Assembly (NCBI GenBank): GCA_017308595.1
Contig: JAFKER010000019.1
Coordinates: forward strand, 1 to 64,000
Direction: 5' to 3'
Length of the DNA stretch: 64,000 nucleotides
From: Afipia sp.
GTDB lineage: Bacteria > Pseudomonadota > Alphaproteobacteria > Rhizobiales > Xanthobacteraceae
Position numbers and translations under genes: made by a program. Every line of letters begins with the position of its first letter. Position 1 is the stretch's first letter. The notes beneath the pieces are model-generated. The model was not told where the DNA came from, ran no database searches, and saw only the letters and a list, made by a program, of their open reading frames with translations. Of the stretch, positions 18,404-26,968 are shown piece after piece.

Positions 18404-19195
18404 CTATGCCGCCTCAACGAAACGATGACGCTCGTAAAGGAACTCGAGCACGCGTTGGCGGCATTTCAGATAGACCGGGTTCGACGCAAGCTCGAGGCGC
18501 TTGCGTGGATGCGGCAACGGCACGTCTAGAACCTCCCCGATCCGTGCACTGGGACCATTGGTCATCATCACAATTCGGTTGGAGAGCAGTACGGCCTCGT
18601 CGACGTCGTGCGTGATCATCATCACCGTGTTGTTGAGCTTCTGATGCAGTGCCATCACCGAGTCCTGCAGATGAGCGCGGGTCAGCGCGTCGAGTGCGCC
18701 GAACGGCTCGTCGAGCAGCAAAACCTTCGGCTCCATCGCGAGCGCACGGGCGATGCCGACACGCTGCTTCATGCCGCCGGAAATTTCCGAGGGACGCTTG
18801 TCCTTGGCATGGGTCATCTGCACGAGATTCAGATTGTGCAGCACCCATTCGTCGCGCTCGGCACGGGTCTTGGTCTTGCCGAACACCTTGTCGACGCCCA
18901 GACGCACGTTGTCGTAGACGGTCAGCCACGGCAGCAGGCTGTGGTTCTGAAACACCACGGCGCGATCCGGACCAGGTGAGTTCACCTCGCGGCCCTCCAG
19001 CAGCACGCCGCCCATGGTCGCACTGGTCAGCCCGGCGACAATGTTGAGCAGCGTTGATTTACCGCAGCCCGAGTGACCGATGATGGAAACGTAGTCACCC
19101 TTCTCCACCGTGAGGTTGATGTCCTTCAGCACCTCGCTCTGCGTCGAGCCGCGGGTGAAGACCTTGTCGAGGTGATCGATCTGAAGATATGCCAT
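18404..19195 (-). CDS. nrtC: Nitrate ABC transporter ATP-binding protein
   Basis: This 263-residue ABC ATPase has Walker A G-H-S-G-C-G-K-S-T near residue 42, signature (I)-S-G-G-M-K-Q-R near 146, Walker B V-L-L-L-D-E-P-F-G-A-L-D, and the H-loop I-T-H-D-V-D-E-A. The L-P-W-L-T-V-Y-D-N-V block after the Q-loop is typical of the nitrate/sulfonate/taurine group. ATG at 19195 follows GAGGGA. It lies 11 bp after nrtB. It lacks the extra C-terminal substrate-binding domain of cyanobacterial NrtC and so corresponds to the NrtD/NasD type. Confidence 0.9.
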   Translation of the reverse strand: MAYLQIDHLDKVFTRGSTQSEVLKDINLTVEKGDYVSIIGHSGCGKSTLLNIVAGLTSATMGGVLLEGREVNSPGPDRAVVFQNHSLLPWLTVYDNVRLGVDKVFGKTKTRAERDEWVLHNLNLVQMTHAKDKRPSEISGGMKQRVGIARALAMEPKVLLLDEPFGALDALTRAHLQDSVMALHQKLNNTVMMITHDVDEAVLLSNRIVMMTNGPSARIGEVLDVPLPHPRKRLELASNPVYLKCRQRVLEFLYERHRFVEAA

Positions 19196-19206
19196 GATGA
19201 TGTCCC

Positions 19207-20106
19207 TCAGTTGGTCTGTGTGCCGCGGGTTGCGAAGTGTCCGAGGATCGCGATCATGCGATCGAGAACGAAGCCGATGATTCCGACATAGAACAGCGCA
19301 AGAATGATTTCGCTGATATGCGAGGAATTCCACGCGTCCCAGATGAAGAAGCCGATGCCGACGCCACCGATCAGCATTTCTGCGGCGACGATGGCGAGCC
19401 ACGACAGGCCGATGCCGATCCGCAGGCCTGTAAAGATGTACGGCGCGGCCGAAGGGATCATCACCTTCCAGAAGAACTCGAGCGGATTGAGCTGAACCAC
19501 AGCCGCGACGTTGCGGTAGTCCTGCGGAATGTTGCGGATGCCGACAGCCGTATTGATGATGATCGGCCAGATCGAGGTGATGAAGATCACGAAGATCGCC
19601 GACGGCTCACCGTCGCGAAATGCTGCGAGCGAAAGCGGCAGCCACGCCAGCGGCGGGATCGTGCGCAGCACCTGAAAAATCGGATCAAGGCCGCGCATCG
19701 CCCAGACCGACTGGCCGACGAGGGTCCCCAGTGCGATGCCGGCAACAGCGGCCAGAGAGTAGCCGAGCGCGACGCGCTTGAGACTGGCCGAGAGATGCCA
19801 GAACAGGCCCTTGTCGATGCCGCCGCGATCAAAAAACGGATCGACGATCAATTCCCATGTGTCCTTGAGCACGCGAGACGGCGGCGGCAGCGTGGCGCCG
19901 GCCTTCCTGCAAAGCAGTTCCCAGAACAACAGGAGCAGCGTGACCACGACAAGCGGGGGAATGATTTGCGCGGATGCCGAGCGCACCGCTTTCATCATCG
20001 AATCGCCTCGTTTCGCACGCTTGGGCGTAATGACGCTGATGGGCGCCGCTACCGTCGGCGCCGAAATTCTCGCGGCGGTGTCAGTCTTGATCGCTGGCAT
20101 GTTCAT
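19207..20106 (-). CDS. nrtB: Nitrate ABC transporter permease
   Basis: This 299-residue inner-membrane permease begins with a cytoplasmic tail of about 70 residues followed by around six hydrophobic segments. The EAA loop with G-L-R-I-G-I-G-L-S-W-L near residue 225 contacts the ATPase. The ATG at 20106 follows GGAG; an upstream in-frame ATG would run into the nrtA stop region. It forms the channel of the NrtABC importer. Confidence 0.9.
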   Translation of the reverse strand: MNMPAIKTDTAARISAPTVAAPISVITPKRAKRGDSMMKAVRSASAQIIPPLVVVTLLLLFWELLCRKAGATLPPPSRVLKDTWELIVDPFFDRGGIDKGLFWHLSASLKRVALGYSLAAVAGIALGTLVGQSVWAMRGLDPIFQVLRTIPPLAWLPLSLAAFRDGEPSAIFVIFITSIWPIIINTAVGIRNIPQDYRNVAAVVQLNPLEFFWKVMIPSAAPYIFTGLRIGIGLSWLAIVAAEMLIGGVGIGFFIWDAWNSSHISEIILALFYVGIIGFVLDRMIAILGHFATRGTQTN

Positions 20107-20165
20107 AACGTGTGCTCTCCAGATTCGATGGATGGACCGCCCGCGAGCGGGCGGTCCGCTCGTCC

Positions 20166-21500
20166 TCACGCTTCAACACGCTTGATGGTCAGAGACTTGA
20201 GATACGCAGCCGGGTTTTCCGGATCGAAGACCTTGCCGTCGAAGAAGGTCTCCTTGCCGCGCGACGTCGAAGCCGGAATATCCGCAGCCGCGACGCCGAG
20301 GTCCTTGGCCGCGTCCTTCCAGAGGTCTTCGCGGTTGACCTTGGCGATGATCGACTTCGCATCGAAGCCCGCATCATACTTGCCCCAGCGGATGTCCTCG
20401 GTAATGAACCAGAGATCGTGGCTCTGGAACGGGTACGAGGCCTGGTCCTTCCAGAAGCGCATCTGCTGCGGTGAATTCTCGACGACGCGCCCTGTGCCGT
20501 AGTCGAACTTGCCCTTCATGCGATCGGTGACATCCTCCACCGGCACGTTGATCCACTGGCGCTTGGCGCAGATGGCCGCGGTCTCTTCGCGGTTTTCCAT
20601 CTTTTCGCACCACTGCTGCGCTTCCATCACAGCCATCAGAAGCGCCTTGGCGGCCTTCGGATACTTGTCGACATAAGCGGCGCGCATGCCGAACGACTTC
20701 TCCGGATGCTTGTCCCAGAGTTCGCCCGTGGTCAGCGCGGTGTAACCGATGTTCTGGTGGATGAGCTGCAGGTTCCAGGGCTCGCAGACGCAGAACGCGT
20801 CCATCGTGCCGACCTTCATGTTCGCAACCATCTGCGCCGGCGGCACGACAATGGTTTCGATGTCCTTGTCCGGATCGATGCCGCCTGCAGCCAGCCAGTA
20901 GCGGATCCACAGATCGTGCGTCCCGCCGGGGAAAGTCATCGCCGCCTTCACCGACTTGCCGGAGGCTTTTTTCTTCTCCAGCGCCACTTTGAACGGCGCG
21001 GTGTCGAGACCGATCTTGAGATCGGCGTACTCCTTGCCGACCGAAATGCACTGACCGTTCAGATTGAGGCGCGCCAGGATGTACATCGGCGTCGGCACGT
21101 TGTTCTGCGTCACCTTGCCCGACGAGATCAGGTACGGCATCGGCGTCAGAATGTGTGCGCCGTCGATACCGTTGCCTTCCGAACCGAGGACGAGATTGTC
21201 GCGTGTCGTGCCCCACGACGCCTGTTTCTGAACCTCGACGTCCGGCATCCCGTACTTGGCGAAGATGCCTTTTTCCTTCGCGACGAATAAAGGCGATGCA
21301 TCCGTCAACGCGATAAAGCCGAGCTTGGCGCCCTTCACCTCAGGCCCGGCTCCCTGCGCAAATGCGCCGCCGGGAAAGTTCATCCTTGCGGCCGCCAACA
21401 GGGCTGCCGTTCCCGCACCTGCCTTCAGCAGCGCACGGCGGCTCATCTTGCCGTCTGCTGCCGCCATTGCCCCTTTGCCTCGCTTGGTGGTCTTGCTCAT
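20166..21500 (-). CDS. nrtA: Nitrate ABC transporter substrate-binding protein
   Basis: This 444-residue periplasmic nitrate binder of the NrtA/CmpA family has a twin-arginine-like leader (S-R-R-A-L-L-K-A-G near residue 20) ending in A-F-A-Q-G. Family blocks include T-D-A-S-P-L-F-V-A-K-E-K-G-I-F, a loop of H-I-L-T-P-M-P-Y, F-P-G-G-T-H-D-L-W-I-R-Y-W-L-A-A-G-G and F-C-V-C-E-P-W-N. The ATG at 21500 was chosen over an upstream extension that would cover the leader hairpins. It is the first gene of the operon and lies directly behind the sigma54-type promoter and terminator-containing leader. Confidence 0.92.
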   Translation of the reverse strand: MSKTTKRGKGAMAAADGKMSRRALLKAGAGTAALLAAARMNFPGGAFAQGAGPEVKGAKLGFIALTDASPLFVAKEKGIFAKYGMPDVEVQKQASWGTTRDNLVLGSEGNGIDGAHILTPMPYLISSGKVTQNNVPTPMYILARLNLNGQCISVGKEYADLKIGLDTAPFKVALEKKKASGKSVKAAMTFPGGTHDLWIRYWLAAGGIDPDKDIETIVVPPAQMVANMKVGTMDAFCVCEPWNLQLIHQNIGYTALTTGELWDKHPEKSFGMRAAYVDKYPKAAKALLMAVMEAQQWCEKMENREETAAICAKRQWINVPVEDVTDRMKGKFDYGTGRVVENSPQQMRFWKDQASYPFQSHDLWFITEDIRWGKYDAGFDAKSIIAKVNREDLWKDAAKDLGVAAADIPASTSRGKETFFDGKVFDPENPAAYLKSLTIKRVEA

Positions 21501-21574
21501 CGTGTCACGTGTCCTTTGTCCTGTTGCCGCTGTGTCCCGTTGCCGTTCGCTCGTCTGCGCGCCACCCCGCCGCC

Positions 21575-21603
21575 AAACAAAAAGCCGCGCCCGAGGGGCG
21601 CGG
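21575..21603 (-). terminator. Intrinsic terminator in the nrtA leader
   Basis: On the minus strand a perfect 8-bp stem (CCGCGCCC / GGGCGCGG) with a 3-base loop is followed by CTTTTTGTTT. It lies about 75 bp before the nrtA ATG and after the predicted transcription start, so it would stop transcription unless relieved. This is the layout expected for NasT-type antitermination. Confidence 0.85.
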
Positions 21604-21638
21604 GATGCGTGCTCCTCGAGACAGCGGCGTTGCTGCGT

Positions 21639-21673
21639 GGCTCGTCGTGGAGCCGTCGGCCTTCGTCGTGGCC
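21639..21673 (-). promoter_or_regulatory. Putative NasT (ANTAR) RNA target: twin hairpins with identical loop sequence
   Basis: Two hairpins follow the predicted transcript start. The first (21658-21673) is GGCC/GGCC around ACGACGAA. The second (21639-21654) is GGCTC/GAGCC around the six bases CACGAC. Both loop regions contain the same string CCACGACGA. ANTAR proteins bind two adjacent small stem-loops in RNA upstream of a terminator; here the terminator starts about 35 bases downstream and the ANTAR protein NasT is encoded just upstream. Loop identity is seen in the sequence; binding is inferred. Confidence 0.65.
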
Positions 21674-21685
21674 TGCACCTATCCA

Positions 21686-21701
21686 TTCAAGGAACGTGCC
21701 A
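21686..21701 (-). promoter_or_regulatory. Sigma54 (-24/-12) promoter of the nrt-nir-nas operon
   Basis: The minus strand reads TGGCACGTTCCTTGAA, against the sigma54 consensus TGGCACG-N4-TTGCA. GG and the following G-A are separated by 10 bases as required; the only departure is A for C at -12. Transcription would start at about 21675, at the first leader hairpin. Sigma54 dependence fits control of nitrate assimilation by NtrC. Confidence 0.75.
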
Positions 21702-21805
21702 GCTGAGTGCGGCGCAACAAACTTATGTTTTTCAGTGATTTAGGAGCGCGCCTTCATATGGAGCAGGCCACGGCTGCGGCCTCTCCAAATAGCATTTGCT
21801 CAGAT

Positions 21806-21822
21806 ATTGCGCGCCGCACAAT
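21806..21822. promoter_or_regulatory. Imperfect palindrome, possible NtrC site
   Basis: ATTGTGC-GGC-GCGCAAT on the minus strand is a 7-bp near-perfect inverted repeat lying about 120 bp upstream of the sigma54-type promoter, a usual distance for an NtrC enhancer. The half-sites only partly match the known NtrC consensus (TGCAC...GTGCA), so this is a candidate. Confidence 0.35.
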
Positions 21823-21857
21823 AAATAGGCAGACGCGAATAAGCTGGGAATCGCTGC

Positions 21858-23030
21858 TTAGGGCTGACGCCGCTTGATGGCGAAGGACGCGAGATGCCCG
21901 GCAATGTCGTCCGGATCAAACGGGGCACCATCGAAGGCCCCAACGCCATCCGGAACGTGCGGAGCAGGCACCGCCGATGAACCGATGGCTGCGTCATAGA
22001 GATCCGGCCGGAATACCTTTTGAGCGATCTCCAAGGCGTCCGGCGAGTACGTCGCCTGGCCCCACCGGACCATCTGCGCGTAGAGCCAGGCCGCCTGGAC
22101 AGGGTCCGGGCGCGCTGCGGCCTCCCGGCCGACCAGCAAATAGCGGTCGCTTTCGCGAAACGTTCCGTCCGGAGATACTTTTAGCCGGCCATCGAGGGTC
22201 CGCCGGATGACGTCGGGGTCGACCCCGATACGCTCGGGAGCGCCGAGAATGCGGCAGACCTCACTCCTGTTGTCCGGATTTTCGATAAACTCCGCAGCAA
22301 GGGCATGAGCCCGCGTCAACCGCATCAGAACATCCGGGTTCGCTTGCGCCCACTGCTCGCGTACCGCCAGCACCTTCTCGGCGGCCCGCTCCAGAATGTC
22401 TGAGACGAAATGAAGAATGTGGCCGATGCCACGATCCACTGCGATCGAGTTCCACGGCGCGCCAACGCAGAAGGCGTCGACATGACCGCTCGCGAGGCTG
22501 TTCACCATGAACGGCGGCGGCAGGACCACAAGCCTCACATCCTCATCGGGATCAACACCGCCTGCCGCCATCCAGAACCGGAGCTGGTAATTGTGAGTCG
22601 AGAACGGGAAGGTCATTCCGAAGGTCAATGGCTCGTCACCGGCCTTTTGGCGCGCGGCCACCACTCGCGCCAATGCCTTGGCGGTTACCATCGGATCGGT
22701 CAGATCTCCGTCCGCCTGATTCATGATTGCGCCATGCAGCGCGGGGGAAACCGTGATGGCGTTCCCGTTCAGGCCGAGATTGAATGGCGCAACGATCGGC
22801 ACCTTGACCTGCGAAAGGCCAAGTGTCGATGCAATGGCGACCGGCGCCAGCAGATGCGCCGCATCGAACAGGCCGATATTGAGCTTGTCACGGACGTTCG
22901 ACCACGACACTTCCCGCACAAGGGTCACGTCGAGTCCTTCGGCGGAGGTAAATCCCCTGTCCACGGCAACGATCAGCGCGGATGCATCGACCAGCGGAAT
23001 AAAGCCAATCGCGAGCGGTGTCCCGGTCAT
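21858..23030 (-). CDS. nasS: Nitrate/nitrite-responsive sensor NasS (NrtA-like)
   Basis: This 390-residue protein resembles NrtA but has no export signal. It begins M-T-G-T-P-L-A-I-G-F-I-P-L-V-D-A-S-A-L and shares M-T-F-P-F-S-T-H-N-Y-Q-L-R-F-W-M-A-A-G-G and F-C-V-G-A-P-W-N with nitrate binders. A cytoplasmic NrtA homologue beside an ANTAR protein defines NasS: without nitrate/nitrite it holds NasT inactive, and ligand binding releases NasT. The ATG overlaps the nasT stop as ATGA. An upstream extension to 23258 would run inside nasT and was not used. Confidence 0.9.
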   Translation of the reverse strand: MTGTPLAIGFIPLVDASALIVAVDRGFTSAEGLDVTLVREVSWSNVRDKLNIGLFDAAHLLAPVAIASTLGLSQVKVPIVAPFNLGLNGNAITVSPALHGAIMNQADGDLTDPMVTAKALARVVAARQKAGDEPLTFGMTFPFSTHNYQLRFWMAAGGVDPDEDVRLVVLPPPFMVNSLASGHVDAFCVGAPWNSIAVDRGIGHILHFVSDILERAAEKVLAVREQWAQANPDVLMRLTRAHALAAEFIENPDNRSEVCRILGAPERIGVDPDVIRRTLDGRLKVSPDGTFRESDRYLLVGREAAARPDPVQAAWLYAQMVRWGQATYSPDALEIAQKVFRPDLYDAAIGSSAVPAPHVPDGVGAFDGAPFDPDDIAGHLASFAIKRRQP

Positions 23031-23617
23031 TTCAGCAACTCCGCCGCGGTGATGATCGATTGAGCTATATCGCCGATCTTCTTTTTCTCGCGCATGGCCG
23101 TGGACCGGATCAGGACATAGGCTTCCTCTTCGGTCAGCCCCTTCGCTTTCATGAGAAGACCCTTGGCACGATCGAGTATCTTGCGATCCTCCAGTGCCGA
23201 CTTGGTGCGATCCAGTTCGTCCTGCAGCTTCGAGAATGCATTGAATCTCGAAATGCACAGATCGAGGATCGGCTTGATCCGCTCCTTCTTCAAGCCGTCG
23301 ACGATGTAGGCCGACACCCCCGCCTCGACCGATTGCTGGATTGACGCCGCATCGCTCTGGTCCACGAACATGGCGATGGGCCGACGCACGGCACGGCTGA
23401 CCTGGAACATCTGCTCAAGGACATCGCGGCTGGGATTCTCCAGATCGATCAGGATCACGTCCGGATCTATCCGATAGATGCGCGCCAGCAGGTTCTGCAT
23501 CTCGGCGATGAGCTCGACGCTGGTAAAGCCCGCGTCGCGCAGCCCCTCCTTGAGGATGGCCGCTCTGATCGGGCTTTCGTCGACGATAACGATTTTGAAC
23601 GACGAATCCGCAACCAT
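23027..23617 (-). CDS. nasT: Antitermination regulator NasT (ANTAR domain)
   Basis: This 196-residue protein has an N-terminal receiver-like domain (I-V-I-V-D-E-S-P near residue 9; D-P-D-V-I-L-I-D near 51) and a C-terminal ANTAR RNA-binding domain. The ANTAR signature is R-A-K-G-L-L-M-K-A-K-G-L-T-E-E-E-A-Y at about 149-166, with a coiled region before it. NasT binds hairpins in the nitrate-operon leader and prevents early termination. The receiver keeps a partial acidic set but is probably controlled by NasS binding and not by phosphorylation. The gene is divergent from rimO. Confidence 0.93.
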   Translation of the reverse strand: MVADSSFKIVIVDESPIRAAILKEGLRDAGFTSVELIAEMQNLLARIYRIDPDVILIDLENPSRDVLEQMFQVSRAVRRPIAMFVDQSDAASIQQSVEAGVSAYIVDGLKKERIKPILDLCISRFNAFSKLQDELDRTKSALEDRKILDRAKGLLMKAKGLTEEEAYVLIRSTAMREKKKIGDIAQSIITAAELLK

Positions 23618-23731
23618 TCAGGACCCACATTCCGGCAAAACATCCTTAGCATGCAGGCTCGCCCGTCTTAAAGCCTTGTATTTGCGGGTAATCGGGGATA
23701 CCTCCTGCGGATTCCCAGCAGGTCGGAAACA

Positions 23732-25057
23732 ATGGAACAGGGCGTCGCCCCAAAAGTCAGTTTTGTGTCACTTGGCTGCCCCAAGGCGCTGGTGGATTCC
23801 GAGCGGATCATCACCCGCCTCCGCGCGGAAGGGTATGAACTGGCGCGCAAGCACGACGGCGCGGATCTGGTGATCGTCAATACCTGCGGCTTTCTCGACA
23901 GCGCCAAGCAGGAATCGCTGGGCGCCATCGGCGAAGCCATGGCCGAAAACGGCAAGGTCATTGTCACCGGTTGCATGGGCGCGGAACCCGAGCAGATCGA
24001 GAAAGCCTATCCTAACGTGCTCTCGATCACCGGGCCGCAGCAATATGAAAGCGTGCTCGACGCCGTGCACCGCGCACTGCCGCCGCTGCACAATCCGCAC
24101 ATCGACCTCGTGCCGCCGCAGGGCATCAAGCTGACGCCGCGCCACTACGCCTACCTGAAGATTTCCGAAGGCTGCAACAACCGCTGCACGTTCTGCATCA
24201 TTCCGAAGCTGCGCGGCGATCTGGTCTCACGCCCGGCGAACGATGTGCTGCGCGAAGCCGAGAAGCTCGTTGCCGCGGGCGTCAAGGAGTTGCTGGTCGT
24301 CTCGCAGGACACGTCAGCCTACGGAATCGACCTGAAATACGCGACGAGCCCGTGGAAGGACCGCGAGGTCCGCGCGAAGTTCTACGATCTCTCAAAGGAG
24401 CTTGGTGAACTCGGCGCATGGGTTCGCCTGCAATATGTCTACCCCTACCCGCATGTCGATGAAGTCATCGGCCTAATGACCGAAGGCAAGGTGCTGCCCT
24501 ATCTCGACATCCCGTTCCAGCATGCTTCGCCCGAAGTGCTGAAGCAGATGCGTCGTCCCGCCTCTCAGGACAAGACGCTGGGCCGCATCAAGAAGTGGCG
24601 CGAGGAATGTCCGGACCTCACATTGCGCTCGACCTTCATCGTCGGCTTCCCCGGCGAGACCGATAGCGATTTCCAGTATCTGCTCGACTGGCTGGATGAA
24701 GCGCAGATCGATCGTCTCGGCTGCTTCAAGTACGAGCCCGTCGCAGGCGCGACATCGAACAATATTGACAACCCGGTGCCGGAAGAGATCAAGACCGCAC
24801 GCTGGAATGCGCTGATGGCGCGGCAGCAGAAGATTTCGGCTCAACGCCTCAAGCGCAAGGTCGGCACCCGCCAGCAGATCATCATCGACGAAATCGGCCC
24901 GACCGTCTCGAAAGGCCGCTCGAAGGCCGACGCGCCGCAGATCGACGGCAGCGTCTATGTGTCAAGCCGCCGCCCGCTCAAGGTCGGCGAGATCGTCACC
25001 GCGAAAATCGACCGTGCGGATCAATATGACCTGTACGGGACCGTGGCGGGGTTCTAG
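23732..25057 (+). CDS. rimO: Ribosomal protein S12 methylthiotransferase RimO
   Basis: RimO adds a methylthio group to a conserved aspartate of ribosomal protein S12. The 441-residue protein has the N-terminal MTTase domain with Cys16, Cys52 and Cys81 for one 4Fe-4S cluster. The radical-SAM motif C-N-N-R-C-T-F-C (Cys148, 152, 155) follows, then [11 protein letters not shown], which distinguishes RimO from MiaB, and a C-terminal TRAM domain. It stands alone; a palindromic repeat follows its stop and may end its transcript. Confidence 0.96.
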   Translation: MEQGVAPKVSFVSLGCPKALVDSERIITRLRAEGYELARKHDGADLVIVNTCGFLDSAKQESLGAIGEAMAENGKVIVTGCMGAEPEQIEKAYPNVLSITGPQQYESVLDAVHRALPPLHNPHIDLVPPQGIKLTPRHYAYLKISEGCNNRCTFCIIPKLRGDLVSRPANDVLREAEKLVAAGVKELLVVSQDTSAYGIDLKYATSPWKDREVRAKFYDLSKELGELGAWVRLQYVYPYPHVDEVIGLMTEGKVLPYLDIPFQHASPEVLKQMRRPASQDKTLGRIKKWREECPDLTLRSTFIVGFPGETDSDFQYLLDWLDEAQIDRLGCFKYEPVAGATSNNIDNPVPEEIKTARWNALMARQQKISAQRLKRKVGTRQQIIIDEIGPTVSKGRSKADAPQIDGSVYVSSRRPLKVGEIVTAKIDRADQYDLYGTVAGF

Positions 25058-25061
25058 TTTC

Positions 25062-25169
25062 CGTCATTCCGGGGCGCGAGCTTTGCGAGCGAACCCGGAA
25101 TCCAGCAATGGCTTCCGACGAACTCTTCGGGATTCCGGGGCCGCGCAAAGAGCGCGGCCCGGAATGACG
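25062..25169. repeat. Compound palindromic element after rimO
   Basis: An outer stem (CGTCATTCCGGG / CCCGGAATGACG) encloses three inner hairpins, including CGCGAGC-TTT-GCGAGCG-like arms and GCCGCGC-AAAGA-GCGCGGC. This cruciform plan matches a high-copy intergenic palindrome of Bradyrhizobium-type genomes. It sits between the convergent rimO and quinone oxidoreductase genes. Confidence 0.75.
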
Positions 25170-25176
25170 AAAACCG

Positions 25177-26151
25177 CTACGGCTTCAAAATCCCCGAACC
25201 CGTGGTCACCCGGCCCTCAAGATCGCGATGCGCCTTCTGCGCATCCTTCAGCGCATAGGCGTGATTGATCGGCACATGCAGCGTGCCGCTGATGACGGCG
25301 GCAAACAGCGTGTCCGCGCCTTCCATCAATTCCTTGCGCGTGCCGACATAGTCGTTGAGCTTCGGACGCGTCGCGAACAGCGAACCATGATTGTTCAGTT
25401 CGGCAATCGAGAACGGCGGCACCGGCCCCGAGGCGTTGCCGAACGACACGAACAGGCCGCGTTTCTTCAGCGACTTCAGCGATCCCTGAAAGGTGTCCTT
25501 GCCGACGCCGTCATACACCACGTCGCAAAGTTCACCGCGGCTGATCTGCTTCACGCGCTCCGCGAAATCTTCCTGCTTGTAGAGAATGACGTGATCGCAG
25601 CCGTTGGCCAGCGCCAGCTTCGCTTTCTCTTCCGTGCCGGCGGTGCCGATGACATTCGCGCCGAGTGCCTTCGCCCACTGACATGCCAACAGGCCGATGC
25701 CGCCGGCTGCGGCGTGGATCAAAACGCGATGACCGGGCTCGACCTTGAAGGTCTTGAACAGGAGATACCAGACAGTCAGCCCCTTGAGCATTAGCACGGC
25801 TGCCTGTTCATGAGAAATATGGTCCGGCAACTTCACCAGCTTGTCGGCAGGAATGTTGCGCTCGGTCGCATATCCCCCGAGGTTGAAGTAATACGCGACG
25901 CGGTCCCCGGGATGGAAGTTGGTGACGCCCGGACCGGCCGAGACCACCTCGCCCGATGCTTCATTGCCCACGACAAACGGCAGTTCCGGCGCCTTGTAGA
26001 GGCCGGTGCGATAATACGTGTCGATGAAGTTCAAGCCGATGGCATGCTGGCGGATGCGGACCTCGCCCGGCCCCGGCGGAGGCAACTCCACGTCTTCATA
26101 GATCATCACTTCCGGACCGCCCACCTGATGGACGCGCACAGCCTTGGTCAT
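25177..26151 (-). CDS. NADPH:quinone oxidoreductase (zeta-crystallin type)
   Basis: This 324-residue zinc-free MDR enzyme starts M-T-K-A-V-R-V-H-Q-V-G-G-P-E, then N-F-I-D-T-Y-Y-R-T-G-L-Y, the quinone-reductase signature. The nucleotide-binding A-A-A-G-G-I-G-L-L-A-C-Q-W-A-K is near residue 148. It lacks the structural-zinc cysteines of alcohol dehydrogenases. It probably reduces quinones one electron at a time with NADPH. ATG at 26151 follows GGAGAAA. Confidence 0.9.
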   Translation of the reverse strand: MTKAVRVHQVGGPEVMIYEDVELPPPGPGEVRIRQHAIGLNFIDTYYRTGLYKAPELPFVVGNEASGEVVSAGPGVTNFHPGDRVAYYFNLGGYATERNIPADKLVKLPDHISHEQAAVLMLKGLTVWYLLFKTFKVEPGHRVLIHAAAGGIGLLACQWAKALGANVIGTAGTEEKAKLALANGCDHVILYKQEDFAERVKQISRGELCDVVYDGVGKDTFQGSLKSLKKRGLFVSFGNASGPVPPFSIAELNNHGSLFATRPKLNDYVGTRKELMEGADTLFAAVISGTLHVPINHAYALKDAQKAHRDLEGRVTTGSGILKP

Positions 26152-26236
26152 GGTTTCTCCGAGCCTTTTCGTTACTGACCTGAACCGGGAGCGAAGTCCA
26201 TCGGCCAGGAATTGTCAACGCGGACCAAAGCCGCGC

Positions 26237-26968
26237 TTATCCGGTTGCCGCCCGCTTGCTGCGGTTGCGCTTGGCCAGAATGTTGAAAAACTCCACCGCC
26301 GCCGAGAAGCAGATCGCCACATAGATGAAGGCGCGCGGAATGTGGAAGTGGAATCCGTCCGCGACCAGCGCCACGCCGATCAGCACAAGGAACGCCAGCG
26401 CCAGCATCTTGGTGGTCGGATGCTCCTTCACGAAGGCCGCGACCGGCCCGGACGACACATACATCACGCCGACGGCGATGATGACTGCCGCGATCATGAT
26501 CTCGATCTGCTGCACCATGCCGATGGCGGTGATGATGGAGTCGATGGAGAACACCAGATCGATCACGATGATCTGCATGATCACCCAGAAGAATGCGCTC
26601 GGCGTCGCCTTGGCGCTCTCTTCGACCTCCTTTGCCTCGACCTCGGCATGAATTTCGTGAGTGGCCTTGGCGATCAGGAAGAAGCCACCGACAATCAGGA
26701 TGATATCGCGCCATGACAGAGCGAACTTGCCGAAGGTCACCACGGGTTCGGTCAGGCCGATCAGCCAGACTAGAATACTGAGCAGCGCAATCCGGAACAC
26801 CAGCGCCAGCACGAGGCCGATCTTGCGCGCCTTCTCCGCCTGCTCGGCCGGAATGCGTGACACGATCACCGACAGAAAGATCACGTTGTCGATGCCGAGA
26901 ACGATCTCGAGCGCGGTCAGGGTCAATAGCGCAGCCCAGGCTTCCGGACTTGTGAGTAATTCCATCAT
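26237..26968 (-). CDS. TerC family integral membrane protein
   Basis: This 243-residue protein has about seven membrane helices. It shows the family blocks L-E-I-V-L-G-I-D-N-V-I-F-L near residue 20 and V-F-S-I-D-S-I-I-T-A near 119, where the acidic D-N and D-S lie in the membrane. TerC-type proteins are linked to tellurite resistance and to metal (manganese) export that protects secreted metalloproteins. Its start overlaps the end of pcs as ATGATG, so it is coupled to the phospholipid gene. Confidence 0.88.
   Translation of the reverse strand: MMELLTSPEAWAALLTLTALEIVLGIDNVIFLSVIVSRIPAEQAEKARKIGLVLALVFRIALLSILVWLIGLTEPVVTFGKFALSWRDIILIVGGFFLIAKATHEIHAEVEAKEVEESAKATPSAFFWVIMQIIVIDLVFSIDSIITAIGMVQQIEIMIAAVIIAVGVMYVSSGPVAAFVKEHPTTKMLALAFLVLIGVALVADGFHFHIPRAFIYVAICFSAAVEFFNILAKRNRSKRAATG

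Noticed and set aside
23018-23344. Plus-strand frame opposite nasT
   Set aside because: It is a shadow of the ANTAR protein gene.
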